A DNA stretch of 64,000 bases from contig NC_092862.1 of NCBI RefSeq assembly GCF_032062135.1, forward strand, positions 97,210,435-97,274,434. Direction: 5' to 3'. The notes under the pieces are model-generated. The model saw only the letters and a program-made list of their open reading frames with translations, searched no databases and was not told the origin of the DNA. Shown in pieces: positions 11,166 through 23,520 of the stretch; positions within the stretch are counted from its first letter, which is position 1; each line of letters opens with the position of its first letter. This stretch comes from Pyxicephalus adspersus (Eukaryota; Chordata; Amphibia; Anura; Pyxicephalidae). A program made the translations under genes and the position numbers.

Positions 11166-13494
11166 GAGTGATTGGCTGTGGAGAGGTAAACCCTGATGAC
11201 AGCTCAAGCACCATCAGGACACATTACCATCTTTGCTTTGTGGTAAAGTACAGTTTAGATACATCACATGTGACATGGTGCCACAGATTCTAAACTGTGT
11301 TTCAATGCTTAGCCACCAGTACACTGCAGCACCGCATGGCAACACATTATCTAGCTTTATTGTTGCACTGCAAAAAATAGTGCAGGTCTAATTTTCAAGA
11401 TTGCTGTGCTACATTTTATAGCCTTTCAAATGGCAACAAGGAATTATGTGACAACATCCATCTAACAAAAAAAAAAAAAAAAAAAAGCTTTTACAAGGTT
11501 TGCAAGTCTCTGCACATTGAAGCGTTAGAAACCTCTGACTTGCAAAGCCCTGAGAGGTTTAAATCGTAGGGAATAAGTTCTATTTTTTTTATGCCTGTTC
11601 CAGATTATGTTTCTTTTACTATGTGCAAATTATGTAAACACTGGGTAAACTTTGGCATATATTGTGTACATCTCCCATACCAAAGCACACAAAGCATCAC
11701 CCACATATCTAGGAGAAACTTATGTTGGAGCAGCAGCAGCACTCCTGATGATGCTACTGCTGCTCCTGCTGTTGCTGTTGTCTGGGGGAGTAGTTCATTA
11801 TCAGGGCATGAACTTTTGTACTATAAATGTACAGGGAGAGCCATTTTTTCTCCTGCAGTGTTCTCTTCCTCCTCCTCCTTAGTCGCCACTCTGTCAATGG
11901 AGAATGTTTACCTAAGAGAAAGTAGTTTTTCTCCTAAGTTATCCTCTGGCATGCCAAATAAACACTTTCTTGACCAAGATACTAGTGGTAAAGTCACTTC
12001 TGTACAGGTTTGATGGGAGTCAGCTCTTATGGAGTGTGCGCAACACTATTAAAAAATGCCATGCTGTAATTTATTTTCAAACCAAGCTGTCCCTGCACTT
12101 TTAGAAAATTTAGCATGTAATGTCTTCACTTCCTTGAAATTTTCACTGTGTAGCCAGGTCCATGTGACATTAAGTACCTGGAGTAACATAACATGTCATT
12201 CATTTGTGAGTGTGAATTTATTGGGCAATACGGATACATTCTAGTGGAAGGTTCTGCCAACTATGGATAAGCTCAACATTTTCTCCTTTTCTTATATTTC
12301 TTCCTCTTCACAAAAGTACCACTCTCCACTGACACCAACACTGCAAAGTTGTTTCATGTGTAAGCTTAGGACACTGCCTTGCTATACTGTGTCTAAGCAG
12401 TCTGAGTGAGAGAATTTGGAATATGGGCGAGTTCCTTTTCACCATGCAAAAACAAACTGATCTCATCCCAATAATTTACATGGTAAAAGCCAGACTGGAT
12501 GCTAAGGAGCATAGAAAAAAGAAGAAAAAGGCTTTATCATTTGCCTCGCAACCTTCAACTCAAACTTTAAAGGCAGACAGGGCCACTAATCCATGGAGCC
12601 AGAAGGTTTGTGGTCAGAAAATAATAAGCCAACAAGGTTTGTCCAGGCAACAACCCAGAATGGTCAATTAAAACCGAATCAGTAACAGAAAACATTAACA
12701 AAAATGCACCTTAACGGCTATCAAGCGTTACACTCTAATGATGTGGCCAAGTTAGAATGCAACTCTATATATCTTCTGGCATTTTTTACCACTGATTTCA
12801 CATTTTTTGTGATCCTTTATTTACATTTATTTTGGACCACTAGGTGACTTGATAGTAAGAAAGGATATAGCTATGAATAGCTCGACAACTTGTTGAACTA
12901 AAATGGATGCTCCTTGTTTTAGGCTAACAAAGAGCAAAGGTAACTCTTCTGGTGCAGAACCTACACCCTGCAAGGTACATTTTTTACCTTAGACCTTTTT
13001 TGTACTGCAAAGGTAATTTAAGTAGAGGAGTGAAGAGCACAACAGTTACTGACAGAATTAGGTTTCTGACTTAGTGGGTGTTCTTACAAGAGCTCCCTTG
13101 CTGTTACTGCTCTTAGTGGTGTGTTTCTCCTCTCCTGTGAAGTGTAAGGGGCAGCAACGTGGGCAGCAAAATATAGTGGTGGAACTTGTGTAAAAGGATA
13201 CACTAGGCCAATAACTCTGTTTGATCTACTGCAGAATATAACATACAACATTACTTTTATTTATAGGTGAAAGCAAAAGGAGAAAAGCAAGGGCTCACAG
13301 CATTTTTAACAGCTGTCACATAAAGCTGTTGGCTGAGCAAATGCTTTCAGAATAGCTCCCTAGCTGCCACAAGTTTGATAGGTCTCCAACATCCTGGTAT
13401 GTTTCTACGGTAAATAAAACTGCTTTAAGATCAGCAGGTTCCCCATGGAGTCTGACGTTGATGTCTGTGTAGTGTGCCATTCACTATTTAATGA

Positions 13495-13498
<4 letters not shown>
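11166..13498. other. unassigned sequence with possible degenerate zinc-finger region
   Basis: Contains an A20 run (11467-11486). A 140-codon open frame at 11591-12013 has a CKLCKHW (CxxC) motif near its start and could be the relic of a BED-type finger of a hAT protein. The downstream His pair is not clean and the rest is low complexity (CTG/CTC rich), so I do not call a gene. An 82-codon lysine-rich frame at 12423-12671 is likewise unassigned. Confidence 0.4.

Positions 13499-13532
<34 letters not shown>
13499..13532. repeat. (TA)n microsatellite, left tract
   Basis: About 16 TA dinucleotides directly abutting the LTR-like segment that follows. Confidence 0.95.
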
Positions 13533-13535
<3 letters not shown>

Positions 13536-14074
13536 GATCACCCGTAGCAACAGAGGGGGTTCAAACAGGAAACAGGGGAAGCCGGTTGAAAGTGCATCAG
13601 GGGTTTTATTCACTAATACTATTTTCACCGAAAAACAGGCAAAGTAAAACAAACAGCAAAATAAAGCCTGGCTACTTGGCCACTAAAAAACCGTTAGTTC
13701 CCTTTACTAACAATCCAGCCCCACCTAGTGCTGTGCAGGACTCTAAGGCCCTAACCATACAGCTTTTCCAACAAAGTCTGTGTCTTTACTCACAGTTCAC
13801 CTTGGACCAGCTCACCAGCCAAGACAGAAACACAGCCTAATTTCCAGGATGGGTTTCAGCTGAGACAATTACACTTGAGTATCCCCAGGCCTCTTTAGCT
13901 CCCCCATCTGGCCAAGAAACTTATTGTCATTCAGCCTGGTACTTCAGCACCCCCTTCAGGTCAAAAGAAAAACTGTCTGATTACATCGAAAAATACTCTG
14001 CGTATAACCTGTATTTGGGGCAAATGTACCTATCATCCTGGAAGAAATTCTGGGTCTTCATTGGCCAGCTGTCA
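13533..14074 (-). mobile_element. LTR-like segment (minus orientation)
   Basis: Segment of 542 bp that starts TGA and ends TCA and lies between two (TA)n tracts. Read on the minus strand it has an AATAAA signal (complement of 13615-13620) about 80 bp before its end, as expected for an R-U5 boundary, and a CCAAT-like motif near the U3 start. No target duplication can be scored because both flanks are AT repeat. Likely a solo LTR; family unknown. Confidence 0.5.
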
Positions 14075-14076
14075 CT

Positions 14077-14099
14077 TTATATATATATTTATATATATA

Positions 14100-14183
<84 letters not shown>
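14077..14183. repeat. long (TA)n microsatellite, right tract
   Basis: Over 100 bp of TA repeat with two TTT interruptions near its left end. The apparent open frames through it are artefacts. Confidence 0.97.
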
Positions 14184-14185
<2 letters not shown>

Positions 14186-14226
14186 GTGTATACACATGGA
14201 TATAAGCAATTTAACCCTCTTTTGCA

Positions 14227-14257
14227 CATATATATATATATATATATATAAATATAT
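14227..14257. repeat. (TA)n microsatellite
   Basis: Short tract 44 bp downstream of the long tract. Confidence 0.95.
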
Positions 14258-15386
14258 GTAGACTGTTTTAAGGCTTTCTGATGAATGCTTTAGATTTCAT
14301 AATTGCATATTTAGAATTTAAACATACAAGTTTTTATGAATATAAATGCAGCAGAATGCTGCCTTTTGAGGATATTTGACACCTGATCCAGCAGTTGTTA
14401 TGGCTACTAGTAGAAAGATAATATTATTAGGTAATTAATAGTACCAATAATGTGATTTCAGTTGTAGAAAACAGTTTTTTATATCTGTCCATGGGATCAG
14501 TTTTGCGTATACAGTATTGTATACATTTTCCAGAAACAGACAGAGAGTATTGTATTTTCCATCAATGGCAAGCACATAATTTAGCAGATTTCAAAAATGT
14601 TGCGGCTTGCATAAAAAATAAGGCACCATTAACCACATTAAGGTTTAAAGTACAATTAAAAAGCACGGACTTCTTTTTTTAAAGGAGGCTATTACTGTAT
14701 ATTGTGCCATGGCAACATTTATGTGGACATTTATTATGTAGACTTTTAAAATGACTACTACTCTACTTTAAATCATATTAGGCACCTAATAGTCCAATAT
14801 ATTGTTCTCTGTTTGACTCTCATTAACTGCCTCAGTTAAAGACTGACATACTACTGCTGTTGTGCCATTATATAAAAATAATAAATGGAAGGAACAACAA
14901 GGTTATATCAACCAGCCTTTTCTAATTTTTCTAGTAAAGGAGCACATACTTTGCACATAGGGCATACTATGCACCTCCAAAGTGCATAGTAGAAACGTAG
15001 GTGCTATTTAAGCATAGAGCTCTAAATAAATTATTGACTGCAGAAATAAACCTTTCAAAGTTACTTGTATTGTTTTTTTGTATTACTGCATTTAGTTATT
15101 AGTTAAAGATAAAACACCTCCGTTGGGAATATGTTTACCTGATGAATTAGGGGAAAACTAGGTGTTATTTTAAAACTGCACAGAGGCTAATCCTATAAAT
15201 GGTTGCTTGCAATATAGGTCACGCTGGAACAACACATTTCTTGCTGTTTGAACTCCAGGGAAATTTGATTAAGGTTTATTTTTAAAGTACCTGACCAAAC
15301 ATGAAAAATTAAGCATTTACTTAAAAATATGCTTCTTTTTGTGAAATTTTAAAAACATAAAAAAGTTAAAGCTGAACACCGGATAT
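14258..15386. other. unassigned AT-rich sequence
   Basis: No element ends or coding similarity. A 76-codon frame at 14452-14682 is unremarkable. Confidence 0.55.
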
Positions 15387-15950
15387 TTACATAGTTACAT
15401 AGTAGGTCAGATTGAAAAAAGACATAGGTCCATCAAGTTCAACCACTAGGGAATTAAACATATCCCAGATATAAAACCCTATGAGACATAGTTGGTCCAG
15501 ATGAAGGCAAAAAAACCTTGGTACAATTTGCTTCAAAAGGGGAAAAAAATTCCTTCCTGATTCCATGAGGCAATTGGACGTTCCCTGGATCAACAGTCAC
15601 TGTTATTTTTACTTTAAAGCCTTAATACCCAGATATATTCTGTGCTTCTGGTAAAAGCATCCAGCTTTTTCTTAAAGCAATCTATAGTAGTTTCTGAAGC
15701 TACTTCCTGAGGGAGCTGATTCCATATTTTCACAGACCTTACAGTGAAGAATCCCTTCCTTATCCGGAGTTTAAACTTCTTTTCCTCCAGATGCAAAGAA
15801 CGCCCTCTTGTTCTTTGTAATGATCTCAAAGTGAATAATGGGGAAGAGAATTTTCTATATGGACCGTTTATATATTTATACAGGGTGATCATATTCCCCC
15901 TTAAACATCTCTTCTTAAGAGAGTTACAAAGTTGCAATGCGCCCCAGTAG
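15387..15950 (-). mobile_element. 5'-truncated CR1 LINE, 3' end
   Basis: The minus-strand frame 15937-15614 (107 codons) encodes the CR1 ORF2 C-terminus: KKRCLRGNMITLYKYINGPY, then LFTLRS…RTRGRSL, then RKGFFTVRSVKIWNQLP. Downstream on the same strand is the 3' UTR with a CATCAAGTTCAACC-type motif, ending at about 15387 in the TACTATGTAACTATG tail typical of CR1-type octamer tails. The same region occurs at 29277-29758 on the other strand. 5' truncation at about 15950 is usual for LINE integration. No catalytic RT core is retained, so the copy is dead. Confidence 0.85.
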
Positions 15951-16759
15951 ATTCTAGAAAGCCAAATAGCTCCTTGGAGTTGGTGAATAAATCATATGTT
16001 TAACCCTGACAGTGCCATTGCAGAGTGCTAGGAAAATGAAGCACACATCCAGAGATTTGCTTTGTAGGAATTGTCTCCAATTACACACGCCGGCCCCTTT
16101 GTGATCTATATTCACAATATCAATATATGCTGACTTAGAATTGAAGACTGTGCTTCTGCCTTAGCTCTGTTTATTTGGATTTTTGCAGCCTTTTGATTTT
16201 CTTTTTCTTTATATCTTCAATAGGAAGGACGTGCTTGAGAGCCTATACTGTATATTTGGAAATGTGTTCCATACCAATAAATAGCCAAAAAATAACTGCT
16301 CACACCAGGAATATATATATATATTTTAGAAAATTATGCCTTTGTGTCACATTACCCTGTTAGGGGTACTAATCTTACTAAAAATCTTTCAGGTTTATGT
16401 GTTTCAATGGCAGTAATTGATTCTCCACCAGGGAATGTCTCAGTGAGTGTTGGATTCACTATTTTATAAATTGACTACTTAGAGTTTGGTGATGGAGCTA
16501 TCAGAGATAATACAATTTAGCTGAACCTAAAGATCTTCTCATGCTAGCAGGGGATGTATTTGCCTAATTCTATTGCACCATAGAGATTATTCACAAAGCT
16601 ACATTACCTTTTTTATAGAGACCCTGTCACTACCTGGTATTTCTTAACTAAAGGTAGGCAGGGTATCTGCCACTGTTTTTTTTTCTGATTAGCAGAAATA
16701 TCTGTATTTTATTTTTTCAGCAAAATCAACAGTTCCAGGAGTGCCAGTACGGGTACTTG
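15951..16759. other. unassigned sequence
   Basis: No supported feature apart from a short (TA)n tract at about 16311-16325. Confidence 0.55.
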
Positions 16760-17435
16760 GATTGCAACATATTGAATACGTCAACTGCTTTAGTTGTTGT
16801 TTCGAGTCTTTCACAGAATAAAAACTCCTTCCTTTATGTTCTTTTTTTGTACATCGCGTACAAATACAAGCAATTGACTGTGGTTTGAAAAGTCAATTGA
16901 TTCATCAATCCGCATGCTGATTTTTGCAGGACTTTGTTTAATCTTGGTGACACCTTGGGTTAATATATCCTGACTCATGTCCTTAATTCTCTGGTGTACA
17001 GTGTTGTTGGACAAGGACAATTGCTTTGCGGCATCCTCTCCCAGCATGATTTTTGCCATCTCCAGCGCACAAGGTTTCACGAGGGTCTCCCCAATCGTGT
17101 GGGGCTTCTTTTCTTTGACAATCATTTACAAAACTTTGTAGGAGGCTTCCAAAAGAGGTTTTCCAGGAGGAGCAAATCCATATGATGAAAGAGTTGCTTT
17201 CTGTCCATAAAGAACTCTTCTCAACTTAAAAAAATTAATCCATGTATCAACCAACATGATCACTGTGTTTGCTTTCAAGATGTTCCTTCAGTCCTGATGG
17301 CTTAAAATTTTTATTGCTCATTACCAAATTGCAAATCATGCATTGGGGTCTCTCAGTTTCATCTCGTTCTGTCACACAAGTGAAGCCAAAACCAACATAT
17401 GAATCATTCCACTTCCGTTTTTTGACAGATGACAT
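16760..17435 (-). pseudogene. hAT transposase-derived (ZBED5-like) N-terminal half, degenerate
   Basis: On the minus strand a Met at 17435 begins a BED-type zinc finger: KRKWNDSYVGFGF, then QCMIC (CxxC), then the HLESKH (HxxxxH) pair ending near 17250. After a stop and frame changes, the frame 17125-16811 carries the next block of this family: KKPHTIGETL, an LSLSNNTVHQRI block, then MRIDESID and LLVFVRDV. These are characteristic of ZBED5/hAT-Charlie-like proteins. The matching C-terminal half is not adjacent; a sequence of that type lies at 24.99-25.69 kb on the other strand. Terminal repeats and target duplication were not found. Confidence 0.75.
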
Positions 17436-17644
17436 TTTGCAGAAAATCTGTAAAAGGTATAAAAAAAACTGCAAAAAGCTTTATGTATACAACAGTAGTC
17501 AAATATAGAATGAATAGCAGCACGCAGTCTCTGTCTTTATGTATAATGCAAAACGTGCTGTGGACTGTTCTTGAAGATTCGCGTTCCATTTACGTACTAC
17601 CCAAGTATAAAAAATAATACATTAAATAAAATAAGTACCAGTAC

Positions 17645-18376
17645 CCAGAGATCGAGTCCTAAGGGGTATGAATAGCCCCATTTAAAACCCTTAGTCTAAA
17701 GTCTTGCTTAGGTTTGCCTACATAGAACCTTCCACATGAACAGTTGATTAGGTAAATTATGCCTATAGATGACATGGTGGTTCAGTTTTAGTATGGAGCC
17801 ATTTGGAAAGTTCAAGGCCTGGTTGTCAAGGATCCATTTGTCTGCAGTGACCACATCTGTATGCACCATTAGGCATATTGTCTGTATGGGTGGTGTGGGG
17901 AGGGCTGTAGTGGCTGGGGACCAGTGAGTATCTAAGAAAGCCAGACTTTCTATAAGTAATTTGACGTTTCAAACCTATATTTGTCTGAACATTGTGGTCC
18001 ATAGTGAGGATATTCCAATGTTTGGATAATATACTGTGTAATATATAATGTTTTGATGCTGTTGATTGAACTGAGTGGTTATGTGGAGTTTGTTGTCCAC
18101 CAAGGGTGAGTGAGGTTTATGGATTACATTTTCCCTCTTAAATACACATACTTTGTAGTAGGATCTTTTTGGACATTTTTTACTGTACCCTCTCTGTAGG
18201 AGTCTGTTGGTAAGTGCCCTGGCTTCCAGGTCGAAGACCTTTTCCAAGGTGCAATTTCTTTTTAATCTCAACATCTGACTGTACGGTACACTGTTAATCA
18301 GAGGTTTGCGGTGTGAGCTATGGGTTTGCAGGATAGTATTCCCTGCTGTCTCTTTTCTGTGAAGGGATGTAGTGAC
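17645..18376 (-). pseudogene. Penelope-like element, 3' part (RT C-terminus and GIY-YIG)
   Basis: Minus strand. The frame 18274-17975 has the post-RT region (LRLKRNC, LTNRLLQRGYSK). Near 17766-17713 the GIY-YIG endonuclease start is readable: GIIYLINCSCG followed by FYVGK. The copy ends soon after at about 17650, so the C-terminal part of the nuclease is missing. It continues the RT part at 18837-20300, from which it is separated only by a MITE. GIY-YIG is the nicking domain of canonical Penelope-like retroelements. Stops interrupt every frame. Confidence 0.8.
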
Positions 18377-18828
18377 TAGTGTTGGTCGAATAGCTCACTA
18401 TTCGATTTGGTAGCTATTCGGCCGAATATAGCAAAAAAATTCGGGTGGTCGAACATCGAATTCGAACACCGTTAAAGTCAATGGGAGAAAAATTCGGGTT
18501 TGTTTCAGCACTGTGTAGAGCTTCTACAGCCTCCAAACAGATGTATATTGCCTGCGGTTACAGCTAATTGAAGGCACCTGCTTTCAATTACCTGTGACCG
18601 CACAGTTCCCACGGTCCAGGAATCCCACAATGACATTATGATTCATAATGTCATTGTCTGATAACCTGTCAAAAATAAAAAAAAACAAGTTTAAAATAAA
18701 AAACAGATACAAAATAAATAATTTAAGGAAAAAAAAAATGCAGCAAAATTCGGTTCGGGTCTACCCGAATTCGAACAGCCATATTCGGGTCGAATATAGG
18801 GACAACCCGAATTCGAACATCAACACTA
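18377..18828. mobile_element. hAT-type MITE inserted in the Penelope-like element
   Basis: A 452-bp element with ends TAGTGTTGGTCGAA… and …CATCAACACTA, flanked by the exact 8-bp direct repeat GTAGTGAC (18369-18376 and 18829-18836). The 8-bp duplication and TA(G)TG-type ends are hAT hallmarks. Internal TCGAA and ATTCGGGT motifs are repeated in both orientations near both ends. No transposase is encoded. Confidence 0.9.
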
Positions 18829-20300
18829 GTAGTGACTTGTAGGTCTTCAGTTATCATGATGTAAACATGCAAGAATAGGATTTTCTTGGGGTGTGAGCTG
18901 ATGGTAAATTTGAGATTTTAATGGTTGGTTTGTATGATGTTAAACATTTTTTCTAGAGCTTCTGGAGAGCATGTCCAGATGATCAAAATATCATCGATGT
19001 ATCAACACCACAGTAGTATGTGGGGCTGGTACAATGCAAATCTGGGGTTGGAGAAAAGGTGTTCCTCCCAATGTCCCAGATACAGGTTGGCGTTTGAAGG
19101 AGGCATATTTTGTCCCCATCGCCACTCCCTAAATTTGTAAGTAGACAGTGTTGTTAAATGTAAAGGTGTTCCAAGTTAAAATGTATTTAAGAAGTGACAG
19201 GATAAACTCATTGTATGGATGGAATGAAGGATCAGTTGTGCCAAGTATGGAGGCTATAGTTTTTATCCCCAATGGGTGTGGAATAGAACAGTAAAGTGTT
19301 TCCACATCTATGGTTACTAGTATTGAGTTAGGGGGTACGTGAGATCCTGAAGCATTTGGAGTAGTTGTTTGGTGTCTCTTAAATAGGAGGGGAGATTTAC
19401 CACATAAGCAAACTGTAAACAGGGGGCAGCAAGGGCAGTAAGGACGGAATTGGCGAACAGTTTGGGACAGCAGAGAAGTGGTGACATGCCAGTGGAGAAA
19501 GATAAGGTGAGTGTGGAGGATAGTGCTTGGTGTGAGGTTTCTATGTGCTTCAAAGGCCAATTGGGATTCAAACTGGAACAAGAGGAGATTCAAAAATTCT
19601 CCAGGTTGGATAGACCACCAGATGTAGTGGATATACAAGCAGGTGGGAATTATTTGGGTATTAGATCCACAAGGGAACTAATGAGAGATGTTAAATGGGA
19701 TTGTCCGTGTCTATGCACAGCATTCCTGGATTTATTTGTTGTTTGGTCAGAGATGGTGGTTAGGACTCATTGGAGGTTGGCACGATCACTGGACCAGAAA
19801 AAAAACAAAGCAAGGGCAATAATAAATAGGGAATTGGTAAGGTTTATCCCTGAGGAACAGAGGCATAGTGGTACACTATAGGGAATTGGAAGTGGAATTT
19901 CCACAGTACTTAAAAGGGGATGGAGTTTTTTTAAATGGCTTTGGCATTGATCTATGGTTCCTGGATGGGGTTCAGAGAGCCCTGTGGGTGTGGAGGGACA
20001 CACAAGTGTAAGGGATTGCACTTGTGGCACAGTGGGGGCTTGAGGTCCTCGAGGACAATATGTTGTTAAGGTGATGGAGTGTGGGGAGGGCCCTTTATGG
20101 TTTGGGGTCTCCAAAACGGTGTAATTGGGCTGTTATTGGGTGTTAATGGTTGGGGATAGTATGCGCGATTGATATAGTTCCCTAGGCAGTGGAGTTGCGC
20201 CTGGAAACCTTGTATAGCATATATATTTATATAATTAGGGCCATAGATAACTGGTTGATGGTGGTGAAGGAGGTAATGTCTGTCTATGACCTGCAACCTG
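18829..20300 (-). pseudogene. Penelope-like element, RT part
   Basis: Minus strand, 5' part of the element that continues at 17645-18376. Recognisable in order: a CSSGINL block near 19850; VTIDVETLYCSIPH at about 19300, the RT motif with catalytic Asp; GVAMGTKYAP-x-x-ANLY near 19100; and YIDD at 19001-18990, the metal-binding pair. Several stops and frameshifts occur, including one just before YIDD. The 5' limit is uncertain; 20066-20296 keeps a short open frame without recognised motifs. The plus-strand 143-codon frame at 19450-19881 is the antisense shadow. Confidence 0.8.
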
Positions 20301-21743
20301 GATGAGGTGGTTAACCTGGTTTGGTAAGCTGTTACATGGTTGTAATGTTAAACTGTTTTAAGTTATGTATTGACAGTATATTTAACATTTGAAGATGTAT
20401 TATACAGCCAGAAGGCCATTTACACCATACTTGCATTGTTATTGAAATGGGGACAAAAAGGGAATGGGAGGGGTTGGAAAGGCAAAAGGCTATATAAACT
20501 ATATAAACTGCTTTTTCTTTTTCAAGTGAATTAAAGTTTAGTATTTACTGTTGAGGAGGAGGGTAGAATAAATGTGAGCCTTTTGCTTTGTCTTGCCTGG
20601 GACAACATAGGTTTTTTAATATTGAATGCACTTTTTCCTTTATGTCATAAAGGAAAAAAAAATGTAACTAAATTTTCTACAGTAAGTCATTTTATAAAAA
20701 ATGTATATTCAGTTGAATAAATAAACATGGTAATTACACAGAATATGTATATTTTAGATGTGGTATGTTTATCATCTCCAGAAACAATACATGTAATTAC
20801 ATAACGTGCAATGTGACAGTTTTCACCTAGTCCCCATTATCATCACATCACCCATTTCTTATATTACTAAGAATGTTTTCATGTATATCACCCTAACATG
20901 AATGTCATGCTTAAAGATCTTTTTAGAAGCACAGACACCCTTTAGTTATGTCACTCAATAACTTGATTTCTGATTGTGAACTGCTCATCTCATCTCAAGA
21001 AATACAATACAATACAACACAATTACAATACAGCTGCAGGTCCTCACACAATACAGTTTAATATCCTCCCCACAGTATACAAGCTATCTTAATGTCCCTT
21101 TAAATTGCCTGAATTATATACTTAAATGCAACTAATTATGTCTTGTCAATTAAAAGGAGGATAAGGATAAGATTACAGTTTCCACAATGGGAACTATATA
21201 TAAAAACAGGTCTCTCTAGCCCCCATATCTAAACTATTCTTTGAACTAAATTTTAGTCTAAATGTGATTATATATGTGTCTGTGAAAGACAAATCCACCT
21301 ACAATTCCATTTCTTAAAAGATGTCACAGGAGCTGATAAATATGTTCCATTTAACTTTGGACACACACCCCGCAGCAATATTGGAGGATACATTTTGAAA
21401 GCCGAGGGAAGACTGGAACTAAAAAATAGAACTTTAGACACTGTCAAAGACAGACTACAAGATTCTAGATATTTTTATTGTTTAGGTGAAATATTACATA
21501 GATTGTATGCCTTCTACTAATAAAAAAAACAATACAGTGTATCTAAACAGCAAAAAAAAAAAAATGGATTGCAGAGTACAAGTATAGATGTCAATAGATT
21601 TGGAAAATATAACTTTTAAGCAAATATTGTGTAATTTGCACCAAGAAGTGAGCCAACCAAAATCTGCAACTTGTTTGGTATTGACCAATTTACAAGTCCT
21701 TAAGTTAGTTGTGGTAGCATTTGGTTCTTTTTTTCACCTGTAA
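20301..21743. other. unassigned sequence
   Basis: Mostly AT-rich. A short (AATAC)n-like microsatellite lies at 21001-21032. 20330-20570 might include 5' untranslated sequence of the Penelope-like element but this is not demonstrable. Confidence 0.5.
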
Positions 21744-21910
21744 TGTGTACCAGACCGATACCAAATATTAAAACAGCACTAGGAGATTCCCAAATCAAAC
21801 TATTGTATTTTAAAATCACAGACAGATTGTAAACTGGTAGCCATCTTTATTTTACACAGCTTCCTGGTAAATGTCCTCCCACAACCTTTTAAAGCAGAAA
21901 TGACATAACA
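21744..21910 (-). mobile_element. candidate 3' LTR of the Ty3/gypsy remnant
   Basis: Downstream (minus strand) of the integrase remnant lies a segment with an AATAAAG signal (around 21850) and possible TG…CA limits. Length (about 167 bp) and boundaries are guesses: no second LTR, polypurine tract or target duplication was verified. Confidence 0.25.
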
Positions 21911-21977
21911 TACCATTAAAGCAACAACACAAGAACATGAACAAATACAAAAAAATTTCTCTTTTCTCTGTTAAACT

Positions 21978-23520
21978 TCAGAATTTGACATTATAAAGTA
22001 TGTAGTCATTCAGATGTAGGTATGGTTCAGGTGTGGTTCTCATTACTGGTTCTGGAGCTTGTAGGGTATTGTCTGGACATGCTAATAGCTGCTGCTGTAT
22101 TGTTAGACTAACTGTATCATCCAACGTAAGCCAAGTTGGAATGGTGTTCTGTCTAGCCAAAGGTTCTTGAAGAGGTACTAAGCAGCTCACATGTCAGGTT
22201 GATCCATCCTGATATCCAGCCTATAGTTTACTGGTCCCAGCTGAGTATGACTTTTCACAGGATTAGATGCACTGGGGCAAAATTTGACTTGGTTGGAGGC
22301 TTCTGTATCCTCACCCACTGGCCAGGGTTTTAGGTAGTTGTCTTGGTGTTTATTTTAGCATCAGTGTAGGCTTCATCTTTGGCCTGACACCTTTTCACTT
22401 GAGCCCTTAGTGTTGGGGTCTATGCTTTATCATTTCATGGCTTTAAACCTGTAAGTGGTAATCATAGTTAACAACCTATCATCAGCTTGGCATGGGATTC
22501 TCCTGATGAGGACCTGACCTGTAGTATTGCAGAACTGTAATTACTACTTTGCTGAATAGTAGTCCCTCATTCAGGTGTGTTTTTAGGCCATTTTTAAAAA
22601 TCTGGATAAAAATGTCCACACCTACATTGGCCTGTGGATGTTATATTGGTGTTAGTTATGTTTTATTCCCTTTGATTTAAGGAAGTCTCAAACACCTTTG
22701 AAAATAAATGTGGACCATTTTCTATGATGATTTCAAGGGGCAGACCCAACCTGCAGAACCCAACCTCCCAAGGCTGGTATGACAACTTCAGTTGTCACAA
22801 CTCCTGCCCTGGTCACCTCTGTCCATTTGGAGTACAAATCATAACCAATCAGACAATACCTTAAAAATTGTGGTGCTACTGTAATTTCCCCACATATATC
22901 CAACTAGATTGTATTTTTTTTGGAAAATGTCTGACCTGTAATGGCACAGTTGTTGTCTTCTGACTTTTCCCACTGAGTAAACATAGTTCACAATTACAAA
23001 CTAAACTTTCTATTTAATCATCTATACTAAGCCACCACACTGCTTCTTTGCCATTTTCAGAATTGATTGCAGCATGTCCTTGTAACACACAAATACCTTT
23101 TCAAGGTGATAACTCATTTTTTACTTGAGACAGCTGAAAATGTCTCGGTAAGGCAGGTGGCCATCCACCCTGGTAATAGGCCAATACTTCTTGAATTGGA
23201 TATTACAAGTAACTGTTCTTCTTGGTTATGTTTTCCCTTCTCTGATTGGACAACACGGGACAAATATTCTGCCACTATATTTAACTTTCCAGGCCTTTAG
23301 CAAACTTCAAAGTCATACTGAAACAGCGTGTCTGTCCATCTATGTATACAAAGAAGATGCTGGCCAGACCCAGACACTGATAGCAAAGAAGTAAGGGCTT
23401 GGTAAACAGTTCTCAAGGTAAAATATCTACCATAAAAAAGTGATGCTACCCTTCACATGTCTATATACAAGCCAAGTCATACCTCCTTTATGGAGGTTAA
23501 AGTGTATTTCTATAGCCAAT
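21978..23520 (-). pseudogene. Ty3/gypsy-type pol remnant (RNase H, integrase)
   Basis: Minus strand, order as in Ty3/gypsy pol. Around 23500-23400: RNase H motifs (FTLRT-x-x-QALTSLL). At 23302-23262: RPGKLN followed by AEYLSR, the RNase H-to-linker signature. Around 22850-22820: integrase block YDLYSKWTEV with its first Asp. At 22740-22680: an IIIENGPH-x-F block, where families usually have D-N-G; here the Asp codon position reads Glu. Then a TYR-like …YYRSGPH segment near 22500 and a PGQWVRI-KP integrase C-terminal segment near 22300. Many stops and frameshifts; protease, gag and most of RT are not recognisable. I give only these short motifs and no joined protein. Confidence 0.7.

Noticed and set aside
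11591..12013. Possible BED zinc finger (CKLCKHW)
   Set aside because: Only one CxxC is visible and the His pair is not convincing, so it was left as a note.
14015..14261. Open frames rich in Ile-Tyr repeats (also at 912-1181, 13445-13530 and 62280-62633)
   Set aside because: They are translations of (TA)n microsatellites, not proteins.
19450..19881. 143-codon plus-strand open frame
   Set aside because: It lies antisense to the Penelope-like RT and has no motif of its own.
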